Assembly: GCA_963555705.1 (NCBI GenBank)
Contig: OY743168.1
Coordinates: 94,280,925 to 94,344,924 of the forward strand
Direction: 5' to 3'
DNA length: 64,000 bases
Source: Ligustrum vulgare
Taxonomy: Eukaryota > Streptophyta > Magnoliopsida > Lamiales > Oleaceae
In this document: piece by piece, positions 37,409 to 48,639 of the stretch
How the letters are laid out: each line of letters begins with the position of its first letter
Position numbering within the stretch: the first letter of the stretch is position 1
Position numbers and translations under genes: made by a program
The notes under the pieces: model-generated
Told to the model about the DNA's origin: nothing
What the model saw: the letters and a program-made list of their open reading frames with translations, nothing else
The model's database searches: none

Positions 37409-37422
37409 ACCCCCAAACTTGA
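37409..37422 (-). other. A1 polypurine tract
   Basis: On the minus strand AAGTTTGGGGGTA directly precedes the LTR start TGTTGAGTGC. Same sequence as the polypurine tract of A2 (60666-60678). Confidence 0.85.
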
Positions 37423-39041
37423 ACTCTTGCTTGTCCCGAGCAAGAATATTCACATGCATTTACAAAAAATGACATAATGATCAACAATGCTAGATAGCTC
37501 GCAATCATCCATGAGTGTGAAATTGCATAATTAATTCACAATTATGTCCCAAATAATGCTACAAAAATGTTCTTTTTCCACTAAAGCATGTGTGTGTTTT
37601 ACCGACAATCTCGACAACCTAGAAGTGCATTGACTCTCCACTAATGAGTGCTTCGACATTCAAGTTTATACCAAGCAATTCAAACCCACTATTCATCTAA
37701 GCCCTTATGCAAGTACAAATGTATGATTTCTAATAACTAACATGATGTTTGCTCGTGATTTCCCCACTCCCTTAAGCTTTCTAATTGACCCATGTAGAGA
37801 GCTTTAGTTCGGCAGCTCCCCGATTTTTTAGATCAAAGGGTACCAGGTTTCAAAATACCCCTACGGACTTATTAACTCGAGTCAAAAAGGCTACGAAGTG
37901 GGGTAGACTTATTAAGCGAATGCAATGATAATGTGCTTTTTTTTTTTTTTTTAAAGTGTGTGTGTGAGTATCCTACTCATTAAGCTTTCTAATTGACCCA
38001 TGTAGCGAGCTTTAGGCCGGTGACTCACAAGTTTCAAACTTAAGGCACCAAGTTTCAAGATACTCCTACGAGCTTAATTACTCGAGTCAAAAAGGCTTCG
38101 AAATAGGGCAATGCAATGCAAAAATTAAAATGGGCTTAGAACTTTAGCATACGGTCATTACTTAGCTTATACTTGGCGAAAGACACTCCACACAAAAATT
38201 TACTTCCACATGCATGGAATCACCACACGTCTAGGCCGTCTCCTTTACCGGGTCGACCACCCCCAAACTTGTCTTACATTAGGGTCAAGAGATTTAGAGC
38301 ATTAGGAAATATTTGATAGGTTGATACAAATAAACAATACAAGCTCACAACCTAGTTCATCTACTCCATTAACCTCTTCGCCCTTCAACAATTCTCAAAC
38401 TCACCGACAATTGAACATGACTATTGTGCTCAATGTACATATGATCTTACATGGATAACCATTTAAAGAAAGTAGCACAAGTAGCATATTTGGTCATAAC
38501 TCATGAATTAACAACAATTTAAAACATCAAAGTCTTATAAGCCGGCAAGGCTATCTAGCATGTCAATATTCTCAACAAAATAAACAATTTCAAACATCAA
38601 GACATCAAGGGTCGGCAAGGCAATGTAAAATGTTCATAAAGCAACATGATCCCAACACCCCCAAACTTAAATCAAACATTGTCCTCAATGTTGACAATGA
38701 CATAATAACAAGAAAGAAATGGGTGATGGAACTTCCCCGGATTGATGCGTGTATGATGTTCCAAATTGACCTAAGCTTTGATTCTCTTGATACGCAAATC
38801 TCCCCCAAACTTGTTGAGGACAAGGTTGCTTAGGATTTCAAAAAAAATTTGAACCTACAAAAGTTGGTGATTAACCAAGTTAGACATAATAAAAATGCAA
38901 TAAGTAAATATCAACAAGTAATTAAAAGAGTAGAAATTTGGGTTGCCTCCCAAAAAGCGCTTGGTTAAAGTCGTAAGCTCGACTTTTTGATACAATTACT
39001 CCGGGTTAGCAAGAGGGATGAATGACTTCTCCTTTTCATAA
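37423..39041 (-). other. A1 3' untranslated region
   Basis: No ORF of note and no env-like gene. It holds three further AAGTTTGGGGG copies (minus strand, at 38259, 38657 and 38801) and the block GGGTTGCCTCCCAAAAAGCGC (38940-38960) just after the integrase end. It also has an imperfect direct duplication near 37780-37920 and 37970-38110 (TAAGCTTTCTAATTGACCCA). Both the block and the polypurine-like modules recur in A2. Confidence 0.7.
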
Positions 39042-40466
39042 TTACCCCCCCAAATATGGCTTCAAGCATTTTCCATTTACTTTGAAGTTCCCTTTACTTC
39101 CATGATAAAGTTCAACCACTCCATGTGGGAAGATTTGAGCAATGGTGAAAGGTTCCGACCATCTAGAGCGGAGTTTACCTGGGAACAATCGAAGTCTTGA
39201 GTTGTAGAGAAGTACTTGTTGCCCAACTTGGAAGTCCCGCTTCAAAATGTTCTTGTCATGCCACCTCTTTGTTTTCTCTTTGTAAATCCGAGCATTTTCA
39301 TATGATTCAAGGCGGAATTCATCAAGCTCATTGAGTTGGAGTAATCTTTTCTCGCCGGCCAACTCCATATCAAAATTTAAGACTTTTGTTGCCCAATATG
39401 CTCGGTGCTCAAGCTCAACCGGGAGATGACATGCTTTACCAAATAGGAGTCGAAATGGAGACATACCAATGGGGGTCTTGAAAGCGGTGCGGTATGCCCA
39501 TAATGCATCATCCAATTTCTTGGATCAATCTTTCCTCGAGGCATTCACCGTCACTTCAAGGATCTTTTTCAATTCTCTGTTTGAAATTTCAACCTGCCCG
39601 CTTGTTTGCGGATGATAAGCTGTGGATATTCGATGTTTGACCCCATACTTGGTCAAAAGTGAGTCGAAGATGCGGTTACAAAAGTGTTTTCCTCCATCAC
39701 TAATGATAGCTCGAGGGGTGCCATAACGAGTAAAAATATTTTTCTTCAAAAATTTCACCACCACTCGAGCATCATTTGTGGGGAGTGCCACCGCTTCTAC
39801 CCACTTGGACACATAGTCTACTGCAACTAGAATGTATTGATTAGAAAAGGACGATGGAAAAGGTCCCATAAAATCAATACCCCAAACATCGAATATCTCC
39901 ACCTCTAAAATAGAATTTAAGGGCATTTCATTTCGGTTAGAGATATTACCCAATTGTTGGCATCGGTCACATTTGGACACAAATGTGTGAGCATCCTTGA
40001 ATAAAGTGGGCCAATAAAATCCCGATTGAAGAACCTTTGATGCAGTTTTCACGAAAACAAAATGACCTCCATAAGGTGATGAGTGACATTGTTCAAGAAT
40101 CTTCTCCATTTCCTCCTCTGGCACACACCTTCTCATGATTTGATCCGGACCGCTTTTGAACAACAACGGGTCATCCCAAAAATAATGCTTGATATCGGCA
40201 AATAACTTCTTCCTTTGTTGATAAGAGCGGTCTGAGGGAGTGATGCCACTTGCAAGAAAATTCACATGGTCCGCATACCATGGCACACTAGCAGCTTGTA
40301 GAAGATCCATGATTTGGAAAATTTGCTCATCCGAGAATACCTCACTTATCTCTTCATCCAAAATTTCCTCGGTTTGCTCAAGTCTAGACAAGTGATCGGC
40401 TACAAGATTTTCCGTCCCCTTCTTATCACGAATCTCCAAATCAAACTCTTGGAGAAGAAGAACCAC
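39042..40466 (-). pseudogene. A1 integrase
   Basis: Follows the RNase H domain after a frameshift. N-terminal part holds the zinc-binding His/His ([10 protein letters not shown]) and Cys/Cys (CDRCQQ) pairs, then the core with D in [10 protein letters not shown] in ISDGGKHF and E in [16 protein letters not shown] at 39525-39527 cuts the domain just before [17 protein letters not shown]; a Trp codon is expected there. The second part runs to [13 protein letters not shown], the C-terminal domain motif, and ends at 39042. Except for the stop the catalytic residues are all present. Integrase inserts the cDNA into host DNA. Confidence 0.9.
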
Positions 40467-41550
40467 CTAATTAACCGTGGCTTGGCGTCCTTCTTTTCCA
40501 ACAAATACTTGAGGGCCGAGTGGTCGGTATACACAATCACCTTGGAGCCAATAAGATATGACCGAAACTTATCAAAGGCAAAGGCCACCGCTAGCATTTC
40601 CTTCTCGGTAGTAGCATAGTTCAATTGAGCATCGGTCAAGGTTCTACTAGCGTAGTAGATGGCATGCAAGAGTTTGTCCTTCCTTTTCCCCAAAACCGCC
40701 CCACGGTGTAATCACTTGCATCACACATAAGCTCGAAGGGCAAACTCCAATCCGGAGCCACAATAATAGGTGTCGTGATGAGTTTCTCTTTAAGAGTGTT
40801 AAAAGCTTGAAGACACTCTTTAGAGAAATCATATGTGGTACTCTTCTCAAGTAATGAACACAGTGGCTTCGTGATTTTTGAGAAGTCTTTGATAAACCTC
40901 CTATAGAATCCCGCATGCCCCAAGAAGCTTCTTATACCCTTTATCGAGGTTGGGGGTGGTAATTTTTCAATAACTTGAATTTTTGCCTTATCAACCTCAA
41001 TCCCCTCACTTGAAATCTGGTGCCCAAGAACTATCCCCTCACGAACCATGAAATGACATTTTTTCCAATTCAAGACCAAATTGGTATCCTCACATCTTTT
41101 TAGCACCATTCTCAAATTATTCAAACAATCATCAAATGAAGTACCAAAAACTGAGAAGTCATCCATAAATACCTCAATAAATTTCTCCACCATGTCGGAG
41201 AAGATAGCCATCATGCACCGTTGGAAAGTAGCTGGGGCATTGCAGAGATCGAAGGGCATCCTCCTATATGCAAAAGTTTCATATGGGCATGTGAATGTTG
41301 TCTTTTCTTGATCCTCTGGGGCTATAGGAATTTGATTATAGCCCGAATACCCATCTAGAAAGCAATAATGAGAGTGACCCGCCAATCGCTCAAGCATTTG
41401 ATTGATGAATGGAAGGGGAAAATGATCCTTCCTAGTAGCATTGTTGAGCTTGCGATAATCAATGCAAACTCTCCACCCCGTCACTGGCCTTGTTGGAATA
41501 AGCTCATTATTTTCATTTTCCACCACGCTAACACCTCCTTTCTTTGGCAC
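40400..41550 (-). pseudogene. A1 reverse transcriptase core and RNase H
   Basis: RT motifs in order: WRVCIDYRKLN, FLDGYSGYNQI, CNAPATFQRCM, the catalytic VFMDDFSVF, VLNWKKCHFM and LGHQIS, then the connection SFLGHAGFYRRFI. After CDASDYTVG a one-base loss shifts the frame near 40690. The RNase H part ([20 protein letters not shown] and YTDHSAL) then continues to about 40470, where another one-base loss moves the reading into the integrase frame. Needed for cDNA synthesis; not translatable as one protein here. Confidence 0.92.
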
Positions 41551-41553
41551 TAC

Positions 41554-42018
41554 CTACACCAGGCTCACCCATGCACTATCCGAGATTTGATAGATAATAC
41601 CCGCATCAAGCCATTTCACCACTTCGGCTCTTACCACATCCTTCATGTTAGGATTTAACCGACGTTGATGCTCCACCGAAGGTTTGAAATCATCTTCCAT
41701 AAGAATTTTATGCATGCATAACGAAGGGCAAATACCTCGAATATCCGAGATTGTCCATCCAATAGCCTCCTCGTGTTCCCTCAATACCCGAAGCAATTTA
41801 TCTTCCTCCACTTCATTCAATAAATTCGAAATAATAACCGGAAGGGTAGAAGATTCCCCCAAGTAAGCATACCTCAAATGAGAAGGAAGAGGCTTTTGCT
41901 CGAGGGTAGGTGCCTTCTCGAGAGATGGTAGGGGTGGTGAAGAACTCTTTTTCAACTCCTCAAAGTAGGGGGCCCTCTTGTGTTGATATTGTGGTGATGC
42001 CTCCAAATAATGAGCCAT
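41554..42018 (-). pseudogene. A1 region between protease and RT (RT N-terminus)
   Basis: Contains LPSHLRYAYLGE and ELLRVLREHEEAIGW-type text (ELLRVLREHEEAIGWTISDIRG is seen with KLLRV), then HQRRLNPNMKDVV and the RT entry KWLDAGIIYQISDS. A TAG separates it from the RT core at 41551-41556 (a Gln CAG codon is expected), and a TAA separates it from the protease frame at 42028-42030. Confidence 0.85.
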
Positions 42019-42027
42019 TTGTTCAAC

Positions 42028-43417
42028 TTAATGATCGTCATCCTCAATAGTCAAAGAGTGGGCAATGCAAGACTCCAATGGATCCTTAGAAATCCCATGG
42101 TTGAAGGAGTTCACCACAAGACGATCAATTACATCCACCCGAAAGCATGAATCTGACTCCGAAGGATATTTAATGGCCTTCAACACATTGAAGGTGACTT
42201 GCTCATCTTGCACCCTCAAAATCAATTGCCCTTCTTGCACATCAATAAGTGCTCTCCCGGTTGCTAGAAATGGCCTTCCAAAAATGATTGGAATGTCATG
42301 ATCTTCCTCAATGTCTAGAATAATGAAGTCCCCCGGAAAGATGAATTTATCCACCTTCACAAGAACATCCTCAATGATCCCCTGAGGATATTTGATGGGC
42401 CTATCCGCCAATTGTAGAGACACGATGGTTACTTTAGCTTCCCCTAATTCCAATTTCCTGAAAATGGACAAAGGCATCAAATTAATGCTAGCATCAAGAT
42501 CACATAAAGCTTTACTAAAATTAACATCACCAATAGTGCATGGAATAGTAAAACTCCCTGGATCTTTAATTTTTGGAGGAAGCTTGTTTTGAATGATGGC
42601 ACTACATTCCTCAGTTAGCATCACCGTCTCGTGCTCTTCAAGCCTTCTTTTGTTGGATAGAATATCCTTCATGAACTTGGCATAGTTTGGCATTTGAGCT
42701 AATGCATCGGCGAAAGAAATGTTGATGTGTAGCTTCTTGAACACTTCCAAAAATTTTCCAAATTGACTATCAAGCTTTTGCTTTTGCAACCTTTGAGGAA
42801 ATGGAATAGGAGGCACATAAGCCTTGATCGATGTTGGAGCCTTTGATGTGGATGCTTCCGGCTCACTTTCCTTTGGCACTTCAACAATTGTTTCGGATGC
42901 TTGAATAGGCTCATTTTCTTCAATGGGGGCCTTACTTGATTGAGTTGTTGGTTGTGGGGCCGTGATCTCGGGCAATTGCACCCCGCTCCTTGTTGTAATA
43001 TCTTGAACATTCTCCCTCGGATTTGTCTCGGTGTTGCTAGGCAAATCTCCTTGTTGCCTTTCCGAGATAAGTTTAGCTATTTGGCCCACTTGCTTCTCCA
43101 AATTTTTCAAAGAGGCATCATTGAGTTCTTGATATTGCAATTGATGATTTTGCTAGCTTGGTGATAGCCTCTTCCCATCCCTCTTTCTTCTCTTGTGGCT
43201 TTGGATTCAACACATTGTGATTGTTGCCATAAGATAGATTAGGATGATTTCTCCAACAAGGATTGTATGTGGGAGCATATGGATTGAATCCTTGGCGTTG
43301 GAAATTTTGAGCATAAGCAACTTGCTTGGTAGATGAAGAACCACTTGCCACCAATGGACACATAGAGCTTTGATGATTAGCCCCACATATATCACATACC
43401 GGAGGGGCTTGAACCAT
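42028..43417 (-). pseudogene. A1 nucleocapsid end and aspartic protease
   Basis: Begins with a shortened zinc knuckle CX2CX3HX4C (CDICGANHQSSMC, about 43400-43360), the same spacing as in A2. A frameshift near 43140 leads to the long stretch with NLEKQVGQIA, ITTRSGVQLP, AYVPPIPFPQRL and KKLHINISFADALAQMP, which is typical Athila gag-protease linker. The protease active site reads CDLDASINLMP: the Gly expected after Asp-Leu (DLGAS in A2) is Asp here, which should inactivate it. It then runs through PIIFGRPFLATGRALIDV to the stop at 42028. Confidence 0.88.
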
Positions 43418-43547
43418 ATTGACGCGCCGAGAGGTTGAAAGATAACCCTTCCACTTTCTTGTCTAAGGAATCAATCTTTGACAAGACAAGTGCATAATCA
43501 TCACCCTCTCGTGCACCACTAGAACTCCTTGGTGCACTTCTATCCGG

Positions 43548-44417
43548 TCACATTGCACTTTGTTCACTCATGATCTCAAACAAATCATAAGCCTCCCGAA
43601 TGCTCTTTGTCTTGATGGACCCATTAGAGGATGAATCCACATTTGAACGGCAAGGAGGAGTTAACCCGGCATTGAAGTGGTTGACTTGTTGCCCCAATGT
43701 AATCCCATGATTTGGGCACTTCCTAAGCATGTCTTTGAATCTCTCCCAAGCTTCATGAAAGCTCTCCATCTCGAATTGTTGAAATGTAGTAATATCATGC
43801 TTGAGTTTAGCAACTCTAGATGGTGGGAAAAATTTTGTAGTGAACCTTTGGACAAACTCCACCCAAGTCGTGATACTCCCCGGAGGCAAAGTGTCAAGCC
43901 ATTCTCTTGCTTTATCCTTCAAAGTATGTACAAATAACCTCATCCGGATTGCCTCCACATTCACACCCTCATAGTTGAAGTTGCTACAAATCTCTAGGAA
44001 CCGTACCACATGAACATGTGGATTTTCATCGGTCCTCCCATAGAATGAGATGGTGTTGGAGAATAAATTGATGACATCCGGTCGAAGTTGAAAATTTGGA
44101 TGATTGTAGGAGGGATAGAAAATGCTTGATTGATTCTCGACAATAGGAGGATTCATGAAATCCCCAAAAAGCATGTCTTCTTCATTAACAACGGGCTCTT
44201 GAGCTCTAGCCGCTTGAGGAACAAAACCGGGTGGGATTCCACCCCTTGGAGGAATTGCAGCTGGAGCATTAAGCTCGATGTTAACTCTTTCTCTTTCCAT
44301 CCCAGTAAGAAATTGTCTCCTAGCTTCCCGTTGTTCCCTTAACCTACGTCGAAAAGTCCCCTCGATATCCGGATCTATTTCAACTAGATCAAGACTTCTA
44401 CTTTGACGCATGTACAA
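43548..44417 (-). pseudogene. A1 gag (capsid part), 289 codons
   Basis: Starts MYMRQSRSLDLVEID, 152 nt downstream of the primer-binding site, and contains the retrotransposon gag core: FYGRTDENPHVHVVRFLE, LKDKAREWLDTLP, KFFPPSRVAKLK and ESFHEAWERFKDML. It ends at a TGA at 43548 just before a Arg/Ser-rich stretch, where an Arg CGA codon is likely to have decayed. The product would form the virus-like particle. Confidence 0.88.
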
Positions 44418-44551
44418 TCAACAACCTAGAACAACACAAGAAATTAGAAGATTTCTTACACTAAACAAAACAAAAGAAAATTTGTACAAGAAATAAAAGT
44501 AACTAAAAGTCAAAACTAATATTAACTAAAATGTGATTTAAATAGAAACAA

Positions 44552-44569
44552 TCCCCGACAACGGCGCCA
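44552..44569 (-). other. A1 primer-binding site (tRNA-Asp)
   Basis: Minus strand TGGCGCCGTTGTCGGGGA, complementary to the 3' end of plant tRNA-Asp except for one T where A2 has C. It lies 6 nt from the right LTR. Confidence 0.9.
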
Positions 44570-44575
44570 AAAACT

Positions 44576-46042
44576 TGTTCGCTAGAAACACACCGCAAGT
44601 GCACGAATCACATACAAGTGATAGTGGACTAATTGAGTCCGGTTTATCGATCCCACAAGGATTGTCTATTTCAACTACACTCTAGTATAATTAATTTTAA
44701 CAAGTAACACACACAACAAAGATTTGATTAGGAATGTTCTCGTACTAGAATTAAAGTTGCAATTGTAAATAAATAACTAGAAAAATGGTGATGAATAGAT
44801 GATAAAGGAGTGTTGGGATTCTTGATTCCACTTGACCATTACCTAATTGAATTACCAACAAACAAATAGAAATGCAATTCATTAATCATGTTAGACCCGA
44901 TTTTCCAAGCTTAGCCAATTACCTCTCTCGAGTGAAATCAACCCTAATTAGTGGTATTAACCTACTATATCTCTATGTCGATTAAGAACACACCAATTCC
45001 ATTAAACCTTTGTGAAAATAGCTCAATGGGTCATCTAGGGTTTTAGGTATATCTCTATCCTAAACAAGAACCTAGAGCAAATATTGTATTGATCTAGAAT
45101 ACACAACAATTTCTCAATAATTGCACATTCCATGAAACCTAAGCATAAATGTGGCCACAATAAATGCTAGTCAATAAATACAACAATAAATGCACAAGAT
45201 AATAAAAAGCTTAAATTCTTAATACAAGCATTAAAATCAACTAAGCTAGGTCAAGCTTCATCAACATCCCAACACAAAATAGTTTAGCCCATAGTGAAAT
45301 AACAATAAAATTCAAGAATTAAATACATCATTCCAACTATGAAATAAAATAAATAGAGAAATATGAAGATTAAGCAAAAACACTTCCCTTGGCCAATGAT
45401 TCTTGCTTCAAAATATCACTATTCTTCCACAATAATGTTGATATTTCTCCCATTAATCAATATTCATCAACTATACTATACAAAATCAAGAGAAATTACA
45501 AGAGGAAAATGAATGAAATTGAAGAACAAAAGAGAGAAAAAGAGAGCTAGGGTTTTTCTTGACTTGCCAAAGAAGAGAGTGATTCAAAATTGGCCAAAAT
45601 CCCTCAAAATACCCCCAAAAATCACTAGATCCACGCACAACAGCATTTGGGCCGAACCGGGTCGCACCTGGTCGGCCCAGATTATCTGTCAATATTTTGG
45701 CCATGCGATCGCGTGGTAGAGTACCTCGCGATCGCATGGTTGAGGTGAAAAACTCTCTGGTTGAGTTTATGCCTGACTTCGCGAACGCGACTTGCGCATG
45801 ATCACGCGATCGCGTGGTTGCAGCTTGGTCCTCTAACTTTTACTCTTTGATGGATTCGACTTTTTTCTCCTCAATTTCTTCAAGTATTCATCCATTTAGC
45901 TTCTTTCTTGTGCTTTCTCCATGAAGTTGATAGTTAAACCTATTTAACCACAAAATATGTACAATTACGTAGGTATTTGTCCAAATTACTCAAAAAGTAT
46001 TACTAAAAATATATGAAATATGCATGTAAAATGCACTCAACA
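44576..46042 (-). repeat. A1 5' LTR
   Basis: 1467 bp, same ends as the left copy. GCGATCGC octamers at 45705, 45728 and 45806 lie at the same relative places as in the 3' LTR although the surrounding bases have diverged. Target duplication CTTAG follows at 46043-46047. Confidence 0.93.
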
Positions 46043-46047
46043 CTTAG

Positions 46048-47780
46048 AAATGGATTTTGGGGATTTTAAGTTACGATACTTATGATGAAACCTTGCTATA
46101 GGTTTAGAATATATTTTATGTCATTACACAATTGGGAAGTGTAGTAAAAAGTGACATAAGTGATGAAAAAACTGTTTGGATTACTTTCTTAAGTTTGTGA
46201 TCACCTACAAATTAGAATCAAGATTTTGATGAAGCTAATGATTAAATTCAGTTTCTAGGATGCAACTCAAAGGTTGAGATGCTATATATTAAACATCGAA
46301 AACTTTATTCTACAGTGAAAGACTTGACCTTGATCCTTTATGTGTTAAACTAAGGATAAGATATTATGTTTCAATATGTGATTTAATATTATTATGTAAA
46401 GTCTTTCATATGATATTTGATGAATAGAATTTCATATCATCATCACAAGCATGCACGATCATTTCACATAAAAGAGTAAATTATGTGTTTTCAAAATGTG
46501 AAGAAGTGATTATGTATAAGATCTTTCAAATGATGTTTTCAAGAAATGATTTTGAAATTTTAAAGAATCCCTGTTTAGGTTGTACACCTAGGGAGAAAGT
46601 CTCTATTTGAGGTCACGGGCTATTAGATGCCCTTAAAAGAAAGAAAGATTCATTTAAAACAGACAGCATGACTTTCGGTCTTGGTTACACTTAGGGTGTA
46701 TGGGCGGCTGTTTGACATGGACGTTGAGTCGAAAGTATGGGTGTCTGTTATGGGAGTAAGTCTCATTCGAGCTAGCATTCTCGTGAGCCGAGTGTTCTAG
46801 AAAAGAAAGAAGAAGAATCGAGTTAGCAAAATCGTGAGTGTAAAAGAACACTCTTGTGACCTTGTGCTATAGAAAGCACTTTTGCGTGCGGTGTACGACT
46901 CTAATATGGGAAGGGCCCCTAAAGAGAAAATAAAAATATTGTATTTCTCATTAATGTCATTTTTCAAAGAAATAAAGAAAGAAATAAGAAAGAAAGAAAG
47001 AAGAAGAAAAAAAAATGATTTTCATATCATTTATGCATATCACACCATGCATTACATTTATTCCATAATATGATATTGTTTATTTGAATATAGTAATATG
47101 AAACTAAAGGCTATGAATGTGATATGAGTTGATTATCAAATGATATGTTAATATGATTTTGATTTCATTCACTTACATGAAGTATAATGTCAAAGTTAAG
47201 AGATAACGTGTATGAATCATATTCAAGTTAAGGTTTGACGAGAAAAGATTTAGAATGAAAGAAGGTTTTATGACTTCATACGCTTTATATTGAAATTAAC
47301 ATTTTATTACATTTATCAAGTTTTATTCACTGAACCATGTGGTTCATAGTTGTTTCATTTTTTTTATAGGCAATGAAGCATCCATTTAGTGGACGTTTGA
47401 ATTCCCTATGGAGAATGCGGCCGAGAATGAAGAGTACTTATTGGTAACAAAAAGAGAGGAAAGATTAAGCCCTTTTGTACTTAAAACTATTTTAGTATGA
47501 AAATTTTTATTCTTCTAGTATTTAAGAGTCAATACTATTTGGGGCTCGATTTTGTGATGTATAAGTAGATTTTTATGTAAATAAATGTGCCTTGTATATT
47601 AAAGTTCCACATGATGTTTAAATATTATTCTTAGGCATTTTTAAAATGTTTTGACTCGGTTGTTATTAAAATGTTAAAGTCAACGTAAGGATGATCTTCT
47701 TAATGATAGCCTCAAAATGAGCCTAAGTCTCCCACAAATCAAGTCAACAAGCGACCTGACCTTATTGCCACCCCTAAGAA
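46048..47780 (+). repeat. Old LTR-like repeat, right part
   Basis: Resumes exactly where 35938 stops. 46048-46205 is homologous to 35770-35938 (matching ATTTT.GGGGA.TTTAAG, TTATG.T.GAAC.T..CTAT and TGTCATTACAC words), showing that A1 landed in a short tandem array with a period of about 170 bp. Later parts include GAACCATGTGGTTCAT at about 47333, an AAAG-rich run (46970-47015), and no ORF. Confidence 0.5.
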
Positions 47781-47783
47781 TAA

Positions 47784-47948
47784 GGGCTTGTTTGGTGTAG
47801 ATTAAAAATTAAATTCTTATCAAAGTAAAAATCAAAAATTAATCAAAACCATATCTTTCATGGGTCTCACAACTTTTTAATCACAAATCTCATCAATTTT
47901 TATCAAAATTCATTAAAATTTTGATTTTAATCTCTATCAAACAAGGGC
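47784..47948. mobile_element. Tourist-like MITE, 165 bp
   Basis: Ends GGGCTTGTTTGGTGTAGATT and AATCTCTATCAAACAAGGGC, flanked by TAA (47781-47783 and 47949-47951). It sits exactly between the old LTR-like repeat and the copia gag remnant. Confidence 0.8.
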
Positions 47949-47951
47949 TAA

Positions 47952-48422
47952 GTATCTAATTTCAAAAGTACTAGATCTGTTCATGACACCAAAGCATTCC
48001 ATGATGGAGTTCCACAGTTTGAATGATGTATCACTTCCCATAACGTTCATGGCAACTTCTGCAGTCATAGAGGAGTACAACCATCCAAGTAGAAGTTGGT
48101 CAGTCGCTTTCCATTTTTCATAATTCGGATTTACTACTTCTTCAACAGTTGTTCCTGTTTCTGTAGTAACCTCTTTGCCGATTTTTTGTGCAGGACACTG
48201 ATTGGTTTCAAGTATAAAGCCTTCAAGATTGTAGCCTCTAATGATGGGCATGATGATGTTCTTCCAAAGCAAGTAGTTGTTTTTGTCCAGCTTTATGGCC
48301 GGTGATTGAGTAAGATTCATTGCAAATGGAGTTCCAATGCTAGCTCCCAACAATGGAGCTGCATTGCTGACTTTCCCAGAACCAGTATTGCTGCTTGAAG
48401 AATTAATGGTGGCATTAGCCAT
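47952..48422 (-). pseudogene. Ty1/copia gag N-terminal fragment
   Basis: Starts MANATINSSSS and carries the copia N-terminal signature: KLDKNNYLLWKNIIMPIIRG with LEGFIL, then NPNYEKWKATDQLLLGWLYSSM and FKLWNSIMECF. It is about 157 codons and is cut by the junction with the MITE at 47951; the open frame simply runs on into the MITE. The rest of the polyprotein is absent. The upstream primer site makes this the 5' end of a copia element and not a host gene. Confidence 0.85.
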
Positions 48423-48428
48423 AGTAGC

Positions 48429-48440
48429 GCTCTGATACCA
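48429..48440 (-). other. Copia primer-binding site (initiator tRNA-Met)
   Basis: Minus strand TGGTATCAGAGC, 6 nt upstream of the gag ATG. Beyond it (48442-48535 and further) lies LTR-like sequence with TATATAAAG at about 48516 and TGTTAGGAATC at its possible outer end. The LTR boundary is not fixed. Confidence 0.85.
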
Positions 48441-48639
48441 AGAAAGGATTTAAGAAGATATGTATTGTAATTTTTCTATTTTCTTCACATGTAAATGAGT
48501 ACATTATACATATCTTTATATACAGATTCCTAACAGAAATTTTTCTTATGGTGCAAGGTTGTACAACACGTGTAAGGTAAAGACAAAATAGTTACACATA
48601 AAATAATCTGAAACCCTAAAGAAATTGGGTTGTAATGAT

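Larger units (their letters stand above)
35939..46042 (-). mobile_element. Athila-type Ty3/gypsy retrotransposon A1, full length, inactive (10.1 kb)
   Basis: Two 1467-bp LTRs in the same orientation (TG..CA ends), 5-bp duplications CTTAG at 35934-35938 and 46043-46047, a tRNA-Asp primer site next to the right LTR and a polypurine tract next to the left LTR, so the element reads on the minus strand. Gene order is gag, protease, RT, RNase H, integrase. The gag start (QSRSLDL), the protease context (ALCDL.AS.NLMPLSI) and the primer site place it in the Athila lineage. Stops and frameshifts separate the domains. The LTRs differ by roughly 25-30 substitutions when compared by eye, so the insertion is not very recent. 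It landed inside the older LTR-like repeat. Confidence 0.93.

Noticed and set aside
38605..38833. Short ORFs in the A1 3' region as an env-like gene
   Set aside because: Too short, present on both strands, no signal peptide or membrane segment.
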